Origin: Actinomadura madurae
GTDB taxonomy: Bacteria; Actinomycetota; Actinomycetes; Streptosporangiales; Streptosporangiaceae
DNA: 51,133 nt
Assembly: GCF_900115095.1 (NCBI RefSeq)
Contig: NZ_FOVH01000015.1
Span: 213,973-265,105, forward strand
Reading direction: 5' to 3'
The stretch's first letter is position 1, and every line of letters begins with the position of its first letter. A model generated the notes under the pieces. The model had not been told where the DNA came from and searched no databases. It saw only the letters and a program-made list of their open reading frames with translations. This document shows positions 1 through 7,161 of the stretch, piece after piece. Position numbers and translations under genes: made by a program.

Positions 1-95
1 GGGTGCGGGGGGTCGGCCCCCCGCAAGAGACGGGCATGAGCGAAGCGAAGCGGGGGGTGCGGGGGGTCGGCCCCCCGCAAGAGACGGGCATGAGC
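1..95. repeat. Tandem 41-bp direct repeat carrying a strong hairpin
   Basis: Two identical 41-bp copies lie at 1-41 and 55-95 (period 54). Each holds the inverted repeat GCGGGGGG-TCGG-CCCCCCGC followed by GAGACGGGCATGAGC. A shorter echo, CGAGACGGGCGGGGTGA, follows at about 119-135. The period is 18 codons, so the first gene's frame stays open through it, but the hairpin and GC runs look intergenic rather than coding. The array may continue left of the window. It could be a processing or attenuation hairpin between operon genes, or a duplicated ribosome-binding region. Confidence 0.75.
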
Positions 96-131
96 ACCTC
101 GAAGGCCGGTCCTGTGCACGAGACGGGCGGG

Positions 132-803
132 GTGACACCTGAGCTGGGGCTCGATCTGCTGGGGGTGGAGGCGGAGACGTTCGCGGCGACGCCGACGCTG
201 AACCTGCGGATCGGGCTGCGGCGGCTGGACGGCGGTCCCGTGCAGTGCGTCCTGCTCACCACGACGGTGACGATCGCGGCGGCGCGCCGGGGCTACGACG
301 ACGGCGAGCGCGAGCGGCTGGCGGGCGTGTTCGGCACGCCGGACATGTGGGACCGGTCGCTGCACGGCCTGACGTGGGCGCGCGTCGGCGCCACGGTGCC
401 GTCGTTCCGCGGCGGGACGGAGGTGACGCTGGCGGTGCCGTGCGGGCACGACATGCAGGTGGCGGCCGACCGGTACCTGCACGCGCTCGGCGGCGGCGAC
501 GTGCCGCTCGACCTCACTTTCAACGGCACCGTCTTCTATCCGGGCGAGGACGGGCGGCTGCGCACCGGGCAGATCCCGTGGCACCACGAGGCCACGGGCG
601 TGCTGCCGGTCCAGGCGTGGCGCGACCTGATGCGCCGCTACTACGGCACCGCGCGCTGGCTCCGCCTGGACGACGACTGCTTCGCCCGGCTGTCGGCCTA
701 CCGGGCGCGGCGCGCGCACTCCTCGTTCGACGACACGGTCGACGAGCTGCTCCGCCGGGCCGAGAGGCTGCGCGACGAGGAGGAGGAAGAGTGGACCGCG
801 TGA
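132..803 (+). CDS. DUF6084-type hydrogenase-operon protein
   Basis: This looks like the DUF6084 family of unknown function, found in actinobacterial [NiFe]-hydrogenase operons. The N-terminal segment (GLDLLGVEAETFAATPTL) and the middle (GTEVTLAVPCGHDMQVAADR, then IPLDL-like FNGTVFY) match my memory of that family. No signal peptide or membrane segment is visible, so it is probably cytoplasmic. The frame is open from base 3 and offers ATG at 36, ATG at 90 and GTG at 132. I chose GTG 132 because upstream codons fall in a duplicated hairpin repeat and family members start only a few residues before this core. The end overlaps the next gene by 13 bases. The role is presumably hydrogenase maturation or assembly, from context only. 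Confidence 0.7.
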   Translation: MTPELGLDLLGVEAETFAATPTLNLRIGLRRLDGGPVQCVLLTTTVTIAAARRGYDDGERERLAGVFGTPDMWDRSLHGLTWARVGATVPSFRGGTEVTLAVPCGHDMQVAADRYLHALGGGDVPLDLTFNGTVFYPGEDGRLRTGQIPWHHEATGVLPVQAWRDLMRRYYGTARWLRLDDDCFARLSAYRARRAHSSFDDTVDELLRRAERLRDEEEEEWTA

Positions 804-1762
804 GGTCGATCGCGGACGCGGTCCTCTACGAGGGCTACCTGCTGTGGCCCTACCGGCAGTCGGCCTTGAAGAACCAGCGGCGGTGGACGATCGGCGGCGT
901 CTACCCGCGGCCGTACGCCGAGCGGGAGGACGACCGCTGGACGGTGCACGCCGAGTTCGTCCTGGAGACCGCGCCGGGCGCCGATGTCGAGGTGACGCTG
1001 CGGTTCCTGCAAGAGGTGCACCGCCAGGTCGTCGACGGCGACACGCCGGTCGAGCGGGTCCGCTTCGGGGACGAGACGTTCACGACCTGGCAGGAGGCCC
1101 GCGAGCGGGAGCTGACGACCGGCCGGGTCCCGGTCGATCGTCTCCTGGACGGCGCCGTGCGGCTGCCGGTCGCCATCGCCGCGGGCGCCGAAGATGAACG
1201 GATCGACGGGGACGTGCGGTTCACCCGGTCCTGGGGCCGCGTGGACGGGTGGGCGGAAGTGTCGGCCGTGCCCGCGGGGGACGGCGCCGTGCGGGTGCGG
1301 GTGGAGGTCGTCAACGCCGCCGACGCGGGGGAGCGCGCGGAGGCGGTCCGGTCCGGGATGCTGTGCGCGCACGTCGTCGCGCACACCACCGGCGGCTCGT
1401 TCGTCTCGCCGACCGATCCGCCGGAGGCGCTGGCCGGGGCGGTGGCGGAGTGCGGCAAGGACGGGCTGTGGCCGGTGCTCGCAGGGCGGCCCGGCACCTA
1501 CGACACCGTCCTCGCGGCGCCGATCGTCCTGTACGACTGGCCGCAGGTGGCGGCGGAGAGCCCCGGCGACCTGTTCGACGGGACGGAGATCGACCGGCTG
1601 CTGATCCTCAGCGTGCTCAGCCTGACCGAGGAGGAGCGGCGGGAGATGGCGGCGACGGACCCGAAGGCGCGGGAGATCCTGGAGCGGTGCGGCGCCCTGT
1701 CCGCGGGCGAGCTGCTCGCCCTGCACGGCGCGCTGCGCGACCCGCGGAGGGACGTGTGGTGA
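791..1762 (+). CDS. Conserved hypothetical protein of the hydrogenase accessory operon
   Basis: The protein has 323 residues and starts with a GTG preceded by GAGGAGGAAGA, an excellent ribosome-binding site lying inside the end of the preceding gene. The N-terminus (ADAVLYEGYLLWPYRQSALK, then RWTIGGVYPR) is a signature I associate with a conserved but unnamed protein encoded with actinobacterial hydrogenases. The rest is acidic and beta-rich in appearance, with a helical C-terminus (LTEEERREMAATDPKAREIL). No signal peptide, membrane span or cysteine cluster is visible. Its stop overlaps the next start (GTGGTGAG at 1757-1764). I cannot assign a molecular function; an assembly-factor role is inferred from the operon. 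Confidence 0.7.
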   Translation: MDRVRSIADAVLYEGYLLWPYRQSALKNQRRWTIGGVYPRPYAEREDDRWTVHAEFVLETAPGADVEVTLRFLQEVHRQVVDGDTPVERVRFGDETFTTWQEARERELTTGRVPVDRLLDGAVRLPVAIAAGAEDERIDGDVRFTRSWGRVDGWAEVSAVPAGDGAVRVRVEVVNAADAGERAEAVRSGMLCAHVVAHTTGGSFVSPTDPPEALAGAVAECGKDGLWPVLAGRPGTYDTVLAAPIVLYDWPQVAAESPGDLFDGTEIDRLLILSVLSLTEEERREMAATDPKAREILERCGALSAGELLALHGALRDPRRDVW

Positions 1763-2526
1763 GCGGGCGGGCGATCGCCGGCGGCGCGGAGCCGGCGCCC
1801 GGGAGCCGGGTCCGGCTGCGTCCCCGCGGCGGCGCGGACATCTTCGACCTGGCCCTCGTCGGGCGCGCCGCCACCGTCGAGCGGGTCGAGGAGGACATGG
1901 AGGGCGGCCTGCACCTGGTCGTGGCGGTGGACGGCGACCCGGGGCGCGACCTCGGCGCCCGCGACCAGCTCGGGCACCGGTTCTTCGTCCGGCCGGACGA
2001 GGTGGAGCCGCTGCCGGGGGAGGCGCCGCCGCGGCAGGTGCTCGTCGCGGGCATCGGGAACGTGTTCCACGGCGACGACGGGTTCGGGGTGGAGGTCGTC
2101 CGGCGGCTGAGGGCACGGGAGACGCCGCCGGGCGTTGACGTCGTCGACTTCGGCATCCGCGGTCTCGATCTGATGTACGCGCTCGGGGACGGGTACCGGA
2201 CGGTGGTGCTGGTCGACGCGGCGGAGCGCGGCCACGCGCCCGGAACCGTGTCGCTCATCGAGCCGGACCGCGACGGCCAGGACGGCTTCGGCGCCGCCGT
2301 CGACGCGCACGGCCTCGACCCCGCGCGGGTGCTGAGGCTGGCCAGGGAGAACGGGGCCGTCCCGCCGCGGGTGCTGCTCGTGGCGTGCGAGCCGTCGGCG
2401 CGGACCACGGAGGCGACATGGGAGATGGAGCTCAGCGCCGCGGCCGGCGCGGCGGTCGAGGAGGCCGTCCGGCTGGTCGAGGGGCTGCTGGAAGAGGAAC
2501 TCGCTCAGGGGGGAGCAGGGACATGA
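1759..2526 (+). CDS. [NiFe]-hydrogenase maturation protease with N-terminal extension
   Basis: The C-terminal domain (residues about 95-230) is a HyaD/HybD/HycI-family endopeptidase (peptidase M52), which clips the large-subunit C-terminus after nickel insertion. It shows GIGNVFHGDDGFGVEVV near residue 98, the FGIRGLDLMYAL segment carrying the second metal-binding acid, and a later DAHGLDPARVL segment with the metal-binding histidine. About 90 residues precede it and form a compact, beta-rich, charged domain (GSRVRLRPRGGADIFDLAL to FFVRPDEVEPL) absent from classical HyaD, which is about 160 residues. The GTG start overlaps the previous stop, and the end overlaps the next ATG (ACATGAGG). Catalytic assignment is firm; the role of the N-terminal domain is unknown. 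Confidence 0.88.
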   Translation: MSGRAIAGGAEPAPGSRVRLRPRGGADIFDLALVGRAATVERVEEDMEGGLHLVVAVDGDPGRDLGARDQLGHRFFVRPDEVEPLPGEAPPRQVLVAGIGNVFHGDDGFGVEVVRRLRARETPPGVDVVDFGIRGLDLMYALGDGYRTVVLVDAAERGHAPGTVSLIEPDRDGQDGFGAAVDAHGLDPARVLRLARENGAVPPRVLLVACEPSARTTEATWEMELSAAAGAAVEEAVRLVEGLLEEELAQGGAGT

Positions 2527-2654
2527 GGAAGGGAATCCACATCGGTCCGGGCATGCTCAGGCTGATGGCCGGGCTGTTCGCGGCGGGCGCGCTGGTCGTG
2601 CTCGTGAAGGAGATGCCGGCGCTGCGCCGGTACCTCAAGTCCGAGTCCATGTGA
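2523..2654 (+). CDS. 43-residue single-span membrane peptide (DUF6893-like)
   Basis: This is a tiny protein of 43 residues with a basic N-terminus (MRKGIHIGPG), one hydrophobic helix (MLRLMAGLFAAGALVVLV) and a basic tail ending RRYLKSESM. It matches my recollection of DUF6893 small proteins in actinobacterial hydrogenase operons. It overlaps the protease stop (ATGA) and its own stop overlaps the next GTG, so it is certainly translated within the operon frame chain. It may tether a maturation or hydrogenase complex to the membrane; that is inference. Confidence 0.8.
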   Translation: MRKGIHIGPGMLRLMAGLFAAGALVVLVKEMPALRRYLKSESM

Positions 2655-3202
2655 TCGGGGTGCCCGATCGGACGCTGATGACGACGGTCGAGCGGCAGCT
2701 CGTCGGCTACCTGAAGGACGCGCACGCGCTGCAGGAACACGTCGAGGCCGCGCTGAGCGAGCTGCTGACCACCGCGGCGGACGAACCCCGCATCTGCCGC
2801 CCGCTCGGGCGGTACGCGGAACGGTCGCGGGCGCACACGCGGGCGATCGAGGGGCGGCTGCGCGCGCACGGCGCGGCGCCGTCGATCATCAAGGACGCGG
2901 GGATGCTGTTCGCCGCCGTGGTCGAGGGCGGGCTCGGGCGCAGCCGCCGCGACCGCGCCGGCAAGCACGTGCGGGACGCCTACGTCGCCGTCCACCTGCA
3001 GATCGCGGCGGGCGAGATGCTGCGGCGGGTCGCCGAGCGCGCGGGGGACCGCGAGACGGCGGCGGTCGCGGCGGCGATGTGCGACGACGCCCACGCGATG
3101 TCGCGGGAGCTGTCGGACCGGTGGGACCTCGCCGTGGAGATGTCGCTCCGCCGGCACGGGGTGCGGGACGTCCCGCCGCCGCCCGGAGGTGGTGACCGGT
3201 GA
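2651..3202 (+). CDS. Ferritin-like (YciE/DUF892-like) protein
   Basis: The predicted protein is almost wholly helical, with 183 residues from the GTG that overlaps the preceding stop; an alternative ATG lies at 2678 (MTTVERQLVGYLKDAHALQE). The first helix, LVGYLKDAHALQEHVEAALSEL, resembles the start of DUF892/YciE ferritin-like four-helix proteins. Acidic and histidine residues recur in later helices (YAERSRAHTRAIEGRL; AYVAVHLQIAAGEMLRRV; CDDAHAMSRELSDRWD), spaced as in a di-iron or rubrerythrin-like bundle, but I cannot confirm a complete metal site. It could bind iron or stabilise another operon protein. The end overlaps the next gene by four bases. Confidence 0.6.
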   Translation: MIGVPDRTLMTTVERQLVGYLKDAHALQEHVEAALSELLTTAADEPRICRPLGRYAERSRAHTRAIEGRLRAHGAAPSIIKDAGMLFAAVVEGGLGRSRRDRAGKHVRDAYVAVHLQIAAGEMLRRVAERAGDRETAAVAAAMCDDAHAMSRELSDRWDLAVEMSLRRHGVRDVPPPPGGGDR

Positions 3203-3795
3203 CCGGCGCCGCGGCCGAGGTCTTCCGGCGGCGCGCGGAACCGGCCGCCGCCCTCGCGGACGAGGCCGGCGCGATCGCCGCCGCCTGCCACGCGATGGCG
3301 GTCCGGTTCCACCGCGGCGGGCGCCTGTTCACGTTCGGCAACGGCGCCGCCGCGACGGACGCGCAGCACGTCGCGGTCGAGTTCGTCCACCCGGTGATCG
3401 TCGGGAAGCGGGCGCTGCCGGCGCTGTCGCTCACCGGCGACGTCGCGACCCTCACCGGCGTGTGCGCCGGCGCCGGGTTCGACGACGTGTTCGCGCACCA
3501 GGTCCGCTGCTTCGGCGGCCCGGACGACATCGCGTTCGGGATCTCGCCGGACGGCCGCTGCGGCAACGTCCTGCGCGGCCTGCGGAGCGCGCGGGACCTC
3601 GGCATGCTGACGGTCGCGCTCGCGGGCGGCGACGGCGGGACGCTCGCCGGGGCGGCCGACCATCTGGTGACCGTGCGGTCCGCCGATCCGCTGGTCGTCA
3701 AGGAGGTGCACGTCACGGCGTACCACCTGCTCTGGGAGCTGGTGCACGTGTTCCTGGAGCAGCCGGGCGTGCTCGCCAAGGAGGTGGTCGCGTGA
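3199..3795 (+). CDS. SIS-domain protein, GmhA-like, altered active-site loop
   Basis: This is a SIS-domain protein of 198 residues, the length of sedoheptulose-7-phosphate isomerases (GmhA/DiaA class). It keeps the glycine loop LFTFGNGAAATDAQHVAVEF (residues about 50-69), but GGSS of the neighbouring paralogue has become GAAA, and the second phosphate loop TSGNSDN is replaced by SPDGRCGN near residue 116. The usual serine/threonine contacts to sugar phosphate are therefore missing. It sits immediately before a HypC-like gene with a four-base overlap. It may be a non-catalytic partner of the second SIS protein encoded at 3992. Its sugar substrate, if any, is unknown. Confidence 0.8.
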   Translation: MTGAAAEVFRRRAEPAAALADEAGAIAAACHAMAVRFHRGGRLFTFGNGAAATDAQHVAVEFVHPVIVGKRALPALSLTGDVATLTGVCAGAGFDDVFAHQVRCFGGPDDIAFGISPDGRCGNVLRGLRSARDLGMLTVALAGGDGGTLAGAADHLVTVRSADPLVVKEVHVTAYHLLWELVHVFLEQPGVLAKEVVA

Positions 3796-3995
3796 CGGAG
3801 TGCACCGGTGACCACTGCGTGACCTGCTCGGACGAGGCGGTCCCCGTCGTGGTCGCGCGACTCCTCGGCGACGGCCTCGCCGACGTCGACACCGGGGGCG
3901 GCCGGCTGGAGCGGGTCAGCGTCGCGCTCGTGGACGCGAGGCCCGGCGACACCGTGCTCGTCCACGCCAAGGAGGCGATCGGGGTCGTGACATGA
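3792..3995 (+). CDS. Short HypC-like protein lacking Cys2
   Basis: The protein has 67 residues with the HypC/HupF beta-barrel pattern: VVARLLGDGLADVDTG, then RVSVALVDARPGDTVLVHA. Canonical HypC begins Met-Cys, and Cys2 binds the Fe(CN)2CO unit together with HypD. This protein instead begins MTECTGDHCVTCSDEAVPVV, with cysteines at 4, 9 and 12. It lies between two SIS-domain genes and overlaps both by four bases. A canonical hypC follows about 670 bases later, so this is a paralogue with a different or specialised cargo role. Family assignment is good; the specific function is unknown. Confidence 0.78.
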   Translation: MTECTGDHCVTCSDEAVPVVVARLLGDGLADVDTGGGRLERVSVALVDARPGDTVLVHAKEAIGVVT

Positions 3996-4663
3996 CCGAC
4001 ATGCTCTATCCGTTCCTCTACGCGGGCGGCTCGGGCCTGGACACCCTCATGGAGGACGTCCGCCGTTCCACCGCGGAGAAGGTGCGCGACATCGTCCGGC
4101 TGCGCGAGGCCGTGCTGGAGGAGTACGGCGCGGACCTCGCCGGCTGCGCCGCGCGGATGGCGGACGCGTTCCGCTCCGGCGGCCGGCTCTTCACGTTCGG
4201 CAACGGCGGCAGCTCGACGGACGCTCAGGACGTCGCCGCGCTGTTCCTCAACCCGGGAGGGGCGGCGTTCCTCACCCCGGGCGGGGCCGCGCGCCCGCTG
4301 CCGGCGCTGGCGCTCACCACCGACGTCGCGGTCGTCACCGCGCTGTCCAACGACGTCGGGTTCGAGGTGGTGTTCGCCCGGCAGCTCGCCGCGTTCGGGC
4401 GTCCGGGCGACATCGCGCTGGCGCTGTCCACCAGCGGGAACTCCGACAACCTGATCGCCGCGCTGCGGGAGGCGGCGCGGCGGGGGATGGTGACGGCCGG
4501 CCTCGCCGGATACACCGGCGGGCAGATGGCGGAGCTGCCGGGCCTGCACCACCTGTTCGTCGTCCCGTCGTCGTCGGTGCACCGGATCCAGGAGGCGCAG
4601 ACGACGATCTACCACGCGCTGTGGGAGCTGACGCAGCGGGAACTCACACGGGAGGCCGTCTGA
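3992..4663 (+). CDS. SIS-domain phosphosugar isomerase-like protein (GmhA-like)
   Basis: This is a SIS-domain protein of 223 residues. The sugar-phosphate loops look intact: FTFGNGGSSTDAQDVAALF (residues about 68-86) and ALSTSGNSDNLIAALR near residue 147. The C-terminal helix contains the HRIQEAQTTIYHALWEL segment typical of GmhA/DiaA proteins, with the His/Gln metal or base residues. A glycine/proline-rich insert (NPGGAAFLTPGGAARPL) sits after the first loop. Classical GmhA supplies heptose for lipopolysaccharide, which an actinomycete does not make. Here the gene is locked between two hypC-type genes by four-base and three-base overlaps, so its real task is probably tied to hydrogenase maturation. 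Substrate unknown. Confidence 0.82.
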   Translation: MTDMLYPFLYAGGSGLDTLMEDVRRSTAEKVRDIVRLREAVLEEYGADLAGCAARMADAFRSGGRLFTFGNGGSSTDAQDVAALFLNPGGAAFLTPGGAARPLPALALTTDVAVVTALSNDVGFEVVFARQLAAFGRPGDIALALSTSGNSDNLIAALREAARRGMVTAGLAGYTGGQMAELPGLHHLFVVPSSSVHRIQEAQTTIYHALWELTQRELTREAV

Positions 4664-4932
4664 TGTGCCTGGCGATACCGGGCGAGATCGTGGAGATCAT
4701 GCCGGACCGCCCGCTGGCGACGGTGGACGTCACCGGCGTGCGGCGGGCCGTGAACATCGCCCTGCTCGACGGGGAGCGGCTCGCCGTCGGCGACTGGGTC
4801 CTCATCCACGTCGGGTTCGCCATGTCGCGGATCGACGAGGCGGAGGCGAAGGCCACGCTGCGGATGCTGGAGGGCGTCGGCGCGGCCTACGACGATGAGA
4901 TCGACGCGCTGCGGGAATCGGGGATCGGCTGA
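4663..4932 (+). CDS. hypC: Hydrogenase maturation chaperone HypC
   Basis: This 89-residue protein begins with canonical MCLAIPGEIVEI; Cys2 is the residue that carries the Fe(CN)2CO intermediate with HypD and contacts the hydrogenase large subunit. The barrel continues with VTGVRRAVNIALL, then VGDWVLIHVGFAMSRIDEAEA, the usual HypC C-terminal half. The ATG overlaps the preceding stop (TGATG) and its stop overlaps hypD (TGATGCG). It acts in the cytoplasm as the shuttle between the HypD scaffold and the apo-hydrogenase. Confidence 0.96.
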   Translation: MCLAIPGEIVEIMPDRPLATVDVTGVRRAVNIALLDGERLAVGDWVLIHVGFAMSRIDEAEAKATLRMLEGVGAAYDDEIDALRESGIG

Positions 4933-6056
4933 TGCGCTTCGTCGACGAGTACCGGGACGCGGAGAAGGCGCGGGCGCTCGCGGCGTCGATCGCCGCGCTG
5001 TGCGAGCCCGGCCGGCAGTACAAGTTCATGGAGGTGTGCGGCGGCCACACGCACACCATCTACAAGCACGGCATCGAGGACTACCTGCCGGAGAGCGTCT
5101 CGCTGGTGCACGGGCCGGGCTGCCCCGTGTGCGTGATCCCGATGGGGCGGGTGGACGACGCGATCCACATCGCCTCCCGGCCCGACGTGATCATGGCGTC
5201 GTTCGGCGACATGATGCGGGTGCCGGGCGGGAGCGGCTCGTTCCTGGACGCCAAGGCCGCCGGCGCCGACATCCGGATGGTGTACTCGCCGCTGGACGCG
5301 CTGAGGATCGCCGAGCGGAACCCGTCCCGGCGCGTGGTGTTCATGGGGATCGGGTTCGAGACGACCGCGCCGTCCACCGCGATGACGGTGCTGCGGGCGG
5401 CGGCGGCCGGGGTGGAGAACTTCTCGGTGTTCTGCAACCACGTCACGATCCTCCCGGCGATCAAGGCCATCCTCGACTCGCCCGACCTGCGGCTGGACGG
5501 CTTCCTCGGCCCCGGCCACGTGTCCACCGTGATCGGCTGCGGGCCGTACTCGTTCATCCCCGGCGACTACGGCAGGCCGCTGGTCGTCGCGGGGTTCGAG
5601 CCGCTGGACCTGCTGCAGTCGGTGCACATGCTGCTGGCCCAGCTCGCGTCGGGCCGGGCGGAGGTCGAGAACCAGTACGGCCGGGTCGTCCCGTGGGACG
5701 GCAACCCCAGGGCGCTGGACGCCATCGCCCGCACCATGGAGCCGCGCCCGTACTTCGAGTGGCGCGGCCTCGGCTTCATCTCCAACTCCGCCCTCCGGCT
5801 GAAGGACGAGTACGCGGCCTTCGACGCCGAGCGCGTCTTCGACATCCCGGGCGGCCGGGTCGCGGACCCGAAGGCGTGCCAGTGCGGGGAGGTGCTGAAG
5901 GGCGTCCTGAAACCGTGGGAGTGCAAGGTCTTCGGGACCGCCTGCACTCCGGAGACGCCGATCGGCACCTGCATGGTCTCGTCCGAGGGGGCGTGCGCCG
6001 CCTACTACAACTTCGGCCGTTTCACCCGTGAGCGCGTCAAGGAGGCGACCCGATGA
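4932..6056 (+). CDS. hypD: Hydrogenase maturation scaffold HypD
   Basis: This 374-residue protein of normal family length is the iron-sulfur scaffold on which Fe(CN)2CO is built with HypC and HypE. It shows FMEVCGGHTHTIYKHG (Cys36), HGPGCPVCVIPMGRVDDAI (Cys64 and Cys67), GIGFETTAPSTA, and the C-terminal cysteine-rich part CQCGEVLKG ... CKVFGTACTPETPIGTCM ... GACAAYYNFGR that holds the 4Fe-4S cluster. The ATG overlaps the hypC stop, and its own end overlaps hypE by four bases, so stoichiometric translation of C, D and E is expected. Confidence 0.97.
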   Translation: MRFVDEYRDAEKARALAASIAALCEPGRQYKFMEVCGGHTHTIYKHGIEDYLPESVSLVHGPGCPVCVIPMGRVDDAIHIASRPDVIMASFGDMMRVPGGSGSFLDAKAAGADIRMVYSPLDALRIAERNPSRRVVFMGIGFETTAPSTAMTVLRAAAAGVENFSVFCNHVTILPAIKAILDSPDLRLDGFLGPGHVSTVIGCGPYSFIPGDYGRPLVVAGFEPLDLLQSVHMLLAQLASGRAEVENQYGRVVPWDGNPRALDAIARTMEPRPYFEWRGLGFISNSALRLKDEYAAFDAERVFDIPGGRVADPKACQCGEVLKGVLKPWECKVFGTACTPETPIGTCMVSSEGACAAYYNFGRFTRERVKEATR

Positions 6057-7120
6057 CGATCCGCGAAGAGCAGGTCCTCGACCGCATCGACCGGGCGCGC
6101 GGGCGCAAGGCCCGGCTCCGCGAGGACACCATCACGCTCGCGCACGGCGCCGGAGGCAAGGCCACCCGCACGCTGGTCGACGCCGTGTTCCGCGAGGCGT
6201 TCGGCAACCCGCTGCTGGACCGGATGGACGACTCGGCGCGGTTCACGCTGAACGGCGCCGACCTCGCCTTCACCACCGACTCCTACGTGGTGTCCCCGCT
6301 GTTCTTCCCCGGCGGCGACATCGGCGACCTCGCCGTCAACGGGACCGTCAACGACCTGGCCGTCTGCGGCGCCCGCCCGCTGCACCTGTCGGCCGGGTTC
6401 ATCCTGGAAGAGGGCTTCCCGGTCGCCGACCTGCGCCGCGTCACCGCGTCGATGCGGGCCGCGGCCGACGCCGCGGGCGTCGACATCGTCACCGGCGACA
6501 CCAAGGTCGTCGAGCGCGGGAAGGCCGACGGCTGCTACGTCACCACCGCCGGCGTGGGCGTCGTGCGCGCCGCGCCGTCCGGCGAGCTCAGGCCGGGCGA
6601 CGCCGTGCTGGTGACCGGGCCGATCGGCGAGCACGGCGTCACGATCATGCTGGCCCGCGGCGAGCTGGACATCGAGGCCGACCTGCGCTCGGACACCGCG
6701 CCGCTGAACTGCCTGCTCGCGGGCCTGGCCGACGCGTGCCCCGGCGGCGTCCGCCGGATGCGGGACGCCACCCGGGGCGGCGTGGCGACCGTCCTCAACG
6801 AGCTGGCGTCGGACGCGGGGCTGGCGGTGGCGGTGGACGAGGACGCGATCCCCGTCCGCCCCGCCGTGCGCGGCGCCTGCGAGCTGCTCGGCATCGACCC
6901 GCTGTACGTGGCGTGCGAGGGCCGCGCGGTGGCCGTGGTCGCGCCCGAGCACGCGGACGCGGCGCTGGCGGCGCTCCGCGCCCACCCCCTCGGCGCGGAG
7001 GCCGCCCTCATCGGCCATGTCCGGGACGACCCGTCCGGGCTCGTCCTGATGAAGACCGCCTTCGGCGGCACCCGCATCGTCGACCTGCTCGTCGGGGACC
7101 CGCTGCCCCGGATCTGCTGA
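6053..7120 (+). CDS. hypE: Hydrogenase maturation protein HypE
   Basis: This 355-residue protein of the PurM/AIR-synthetase fold dehydrates the carbamoyl group on its C-terminal cysteine to a thiocyanate and passes cyanide to HypC-HypD. The last residues are DPLPRIC, the family-defining PRIC ending. Other motifs are LAHGAGGKATRTLVD near residue 29, TTDSYVVSPLFFPGGDIG, VNGTVNDLAVCGA, and DATRGGVATVLNEL near residue 241. HypF, which supplies the carbamoyl group, is not in this window. This is the last gene of the hydrogenase operon; the next gene faces it from the other strand after 41 bases. Confidence 0.97.
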   Translation: MTIREEQVLDRIDRARGRKARLREDTITLAHGAGGKATRTLVDAVFREAFGNPLLDRMDDSARFTLNGADLAFTTDSYVVSPLFFPGGDIGDLAVNGTVNDLAVCGARPLHLSAGFILEEGFPVADLRRVTASMRAAADAAGVDIVTGDTKVVERGKADGCYVTTAGVGVVRAAPSGELRPGDAVLVTGPIGEHGVTIMLARGELDIEADLRSDTAPLNCLLAGLADACPGGVRRMRDATRGGVATVLNELASDAGLAVAVDEDAIPVRPAVRGACELLGIDPLYVACEGRAVAVVAPEHADAALAALRAHPLGAEAALIGHVRDDPSGLVLMKTAFGGTRIVDLLVGDPLPRIC

Positions 7121-7161
7121 CGCGGGCCCCGTCAGCCGACCGGCCCGGCCGACCACCGGGG

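Noticed and set aside
3992..4663. Canonical heptose biosynthesis (gmhA) role
   Set aside because: No other heptose genes are present and the gene is locked between hypC-type genes; the sequence supports only the SIS fold, not the substrate.
7121..7161. GCCGACC direct repeats and CGGCC-C-GGCCG between hypE and the SDR as a terminator
   Set aside because: The stem is only five base pairs and chance palindromes of this size are frequent at this GC content; left unannotated.
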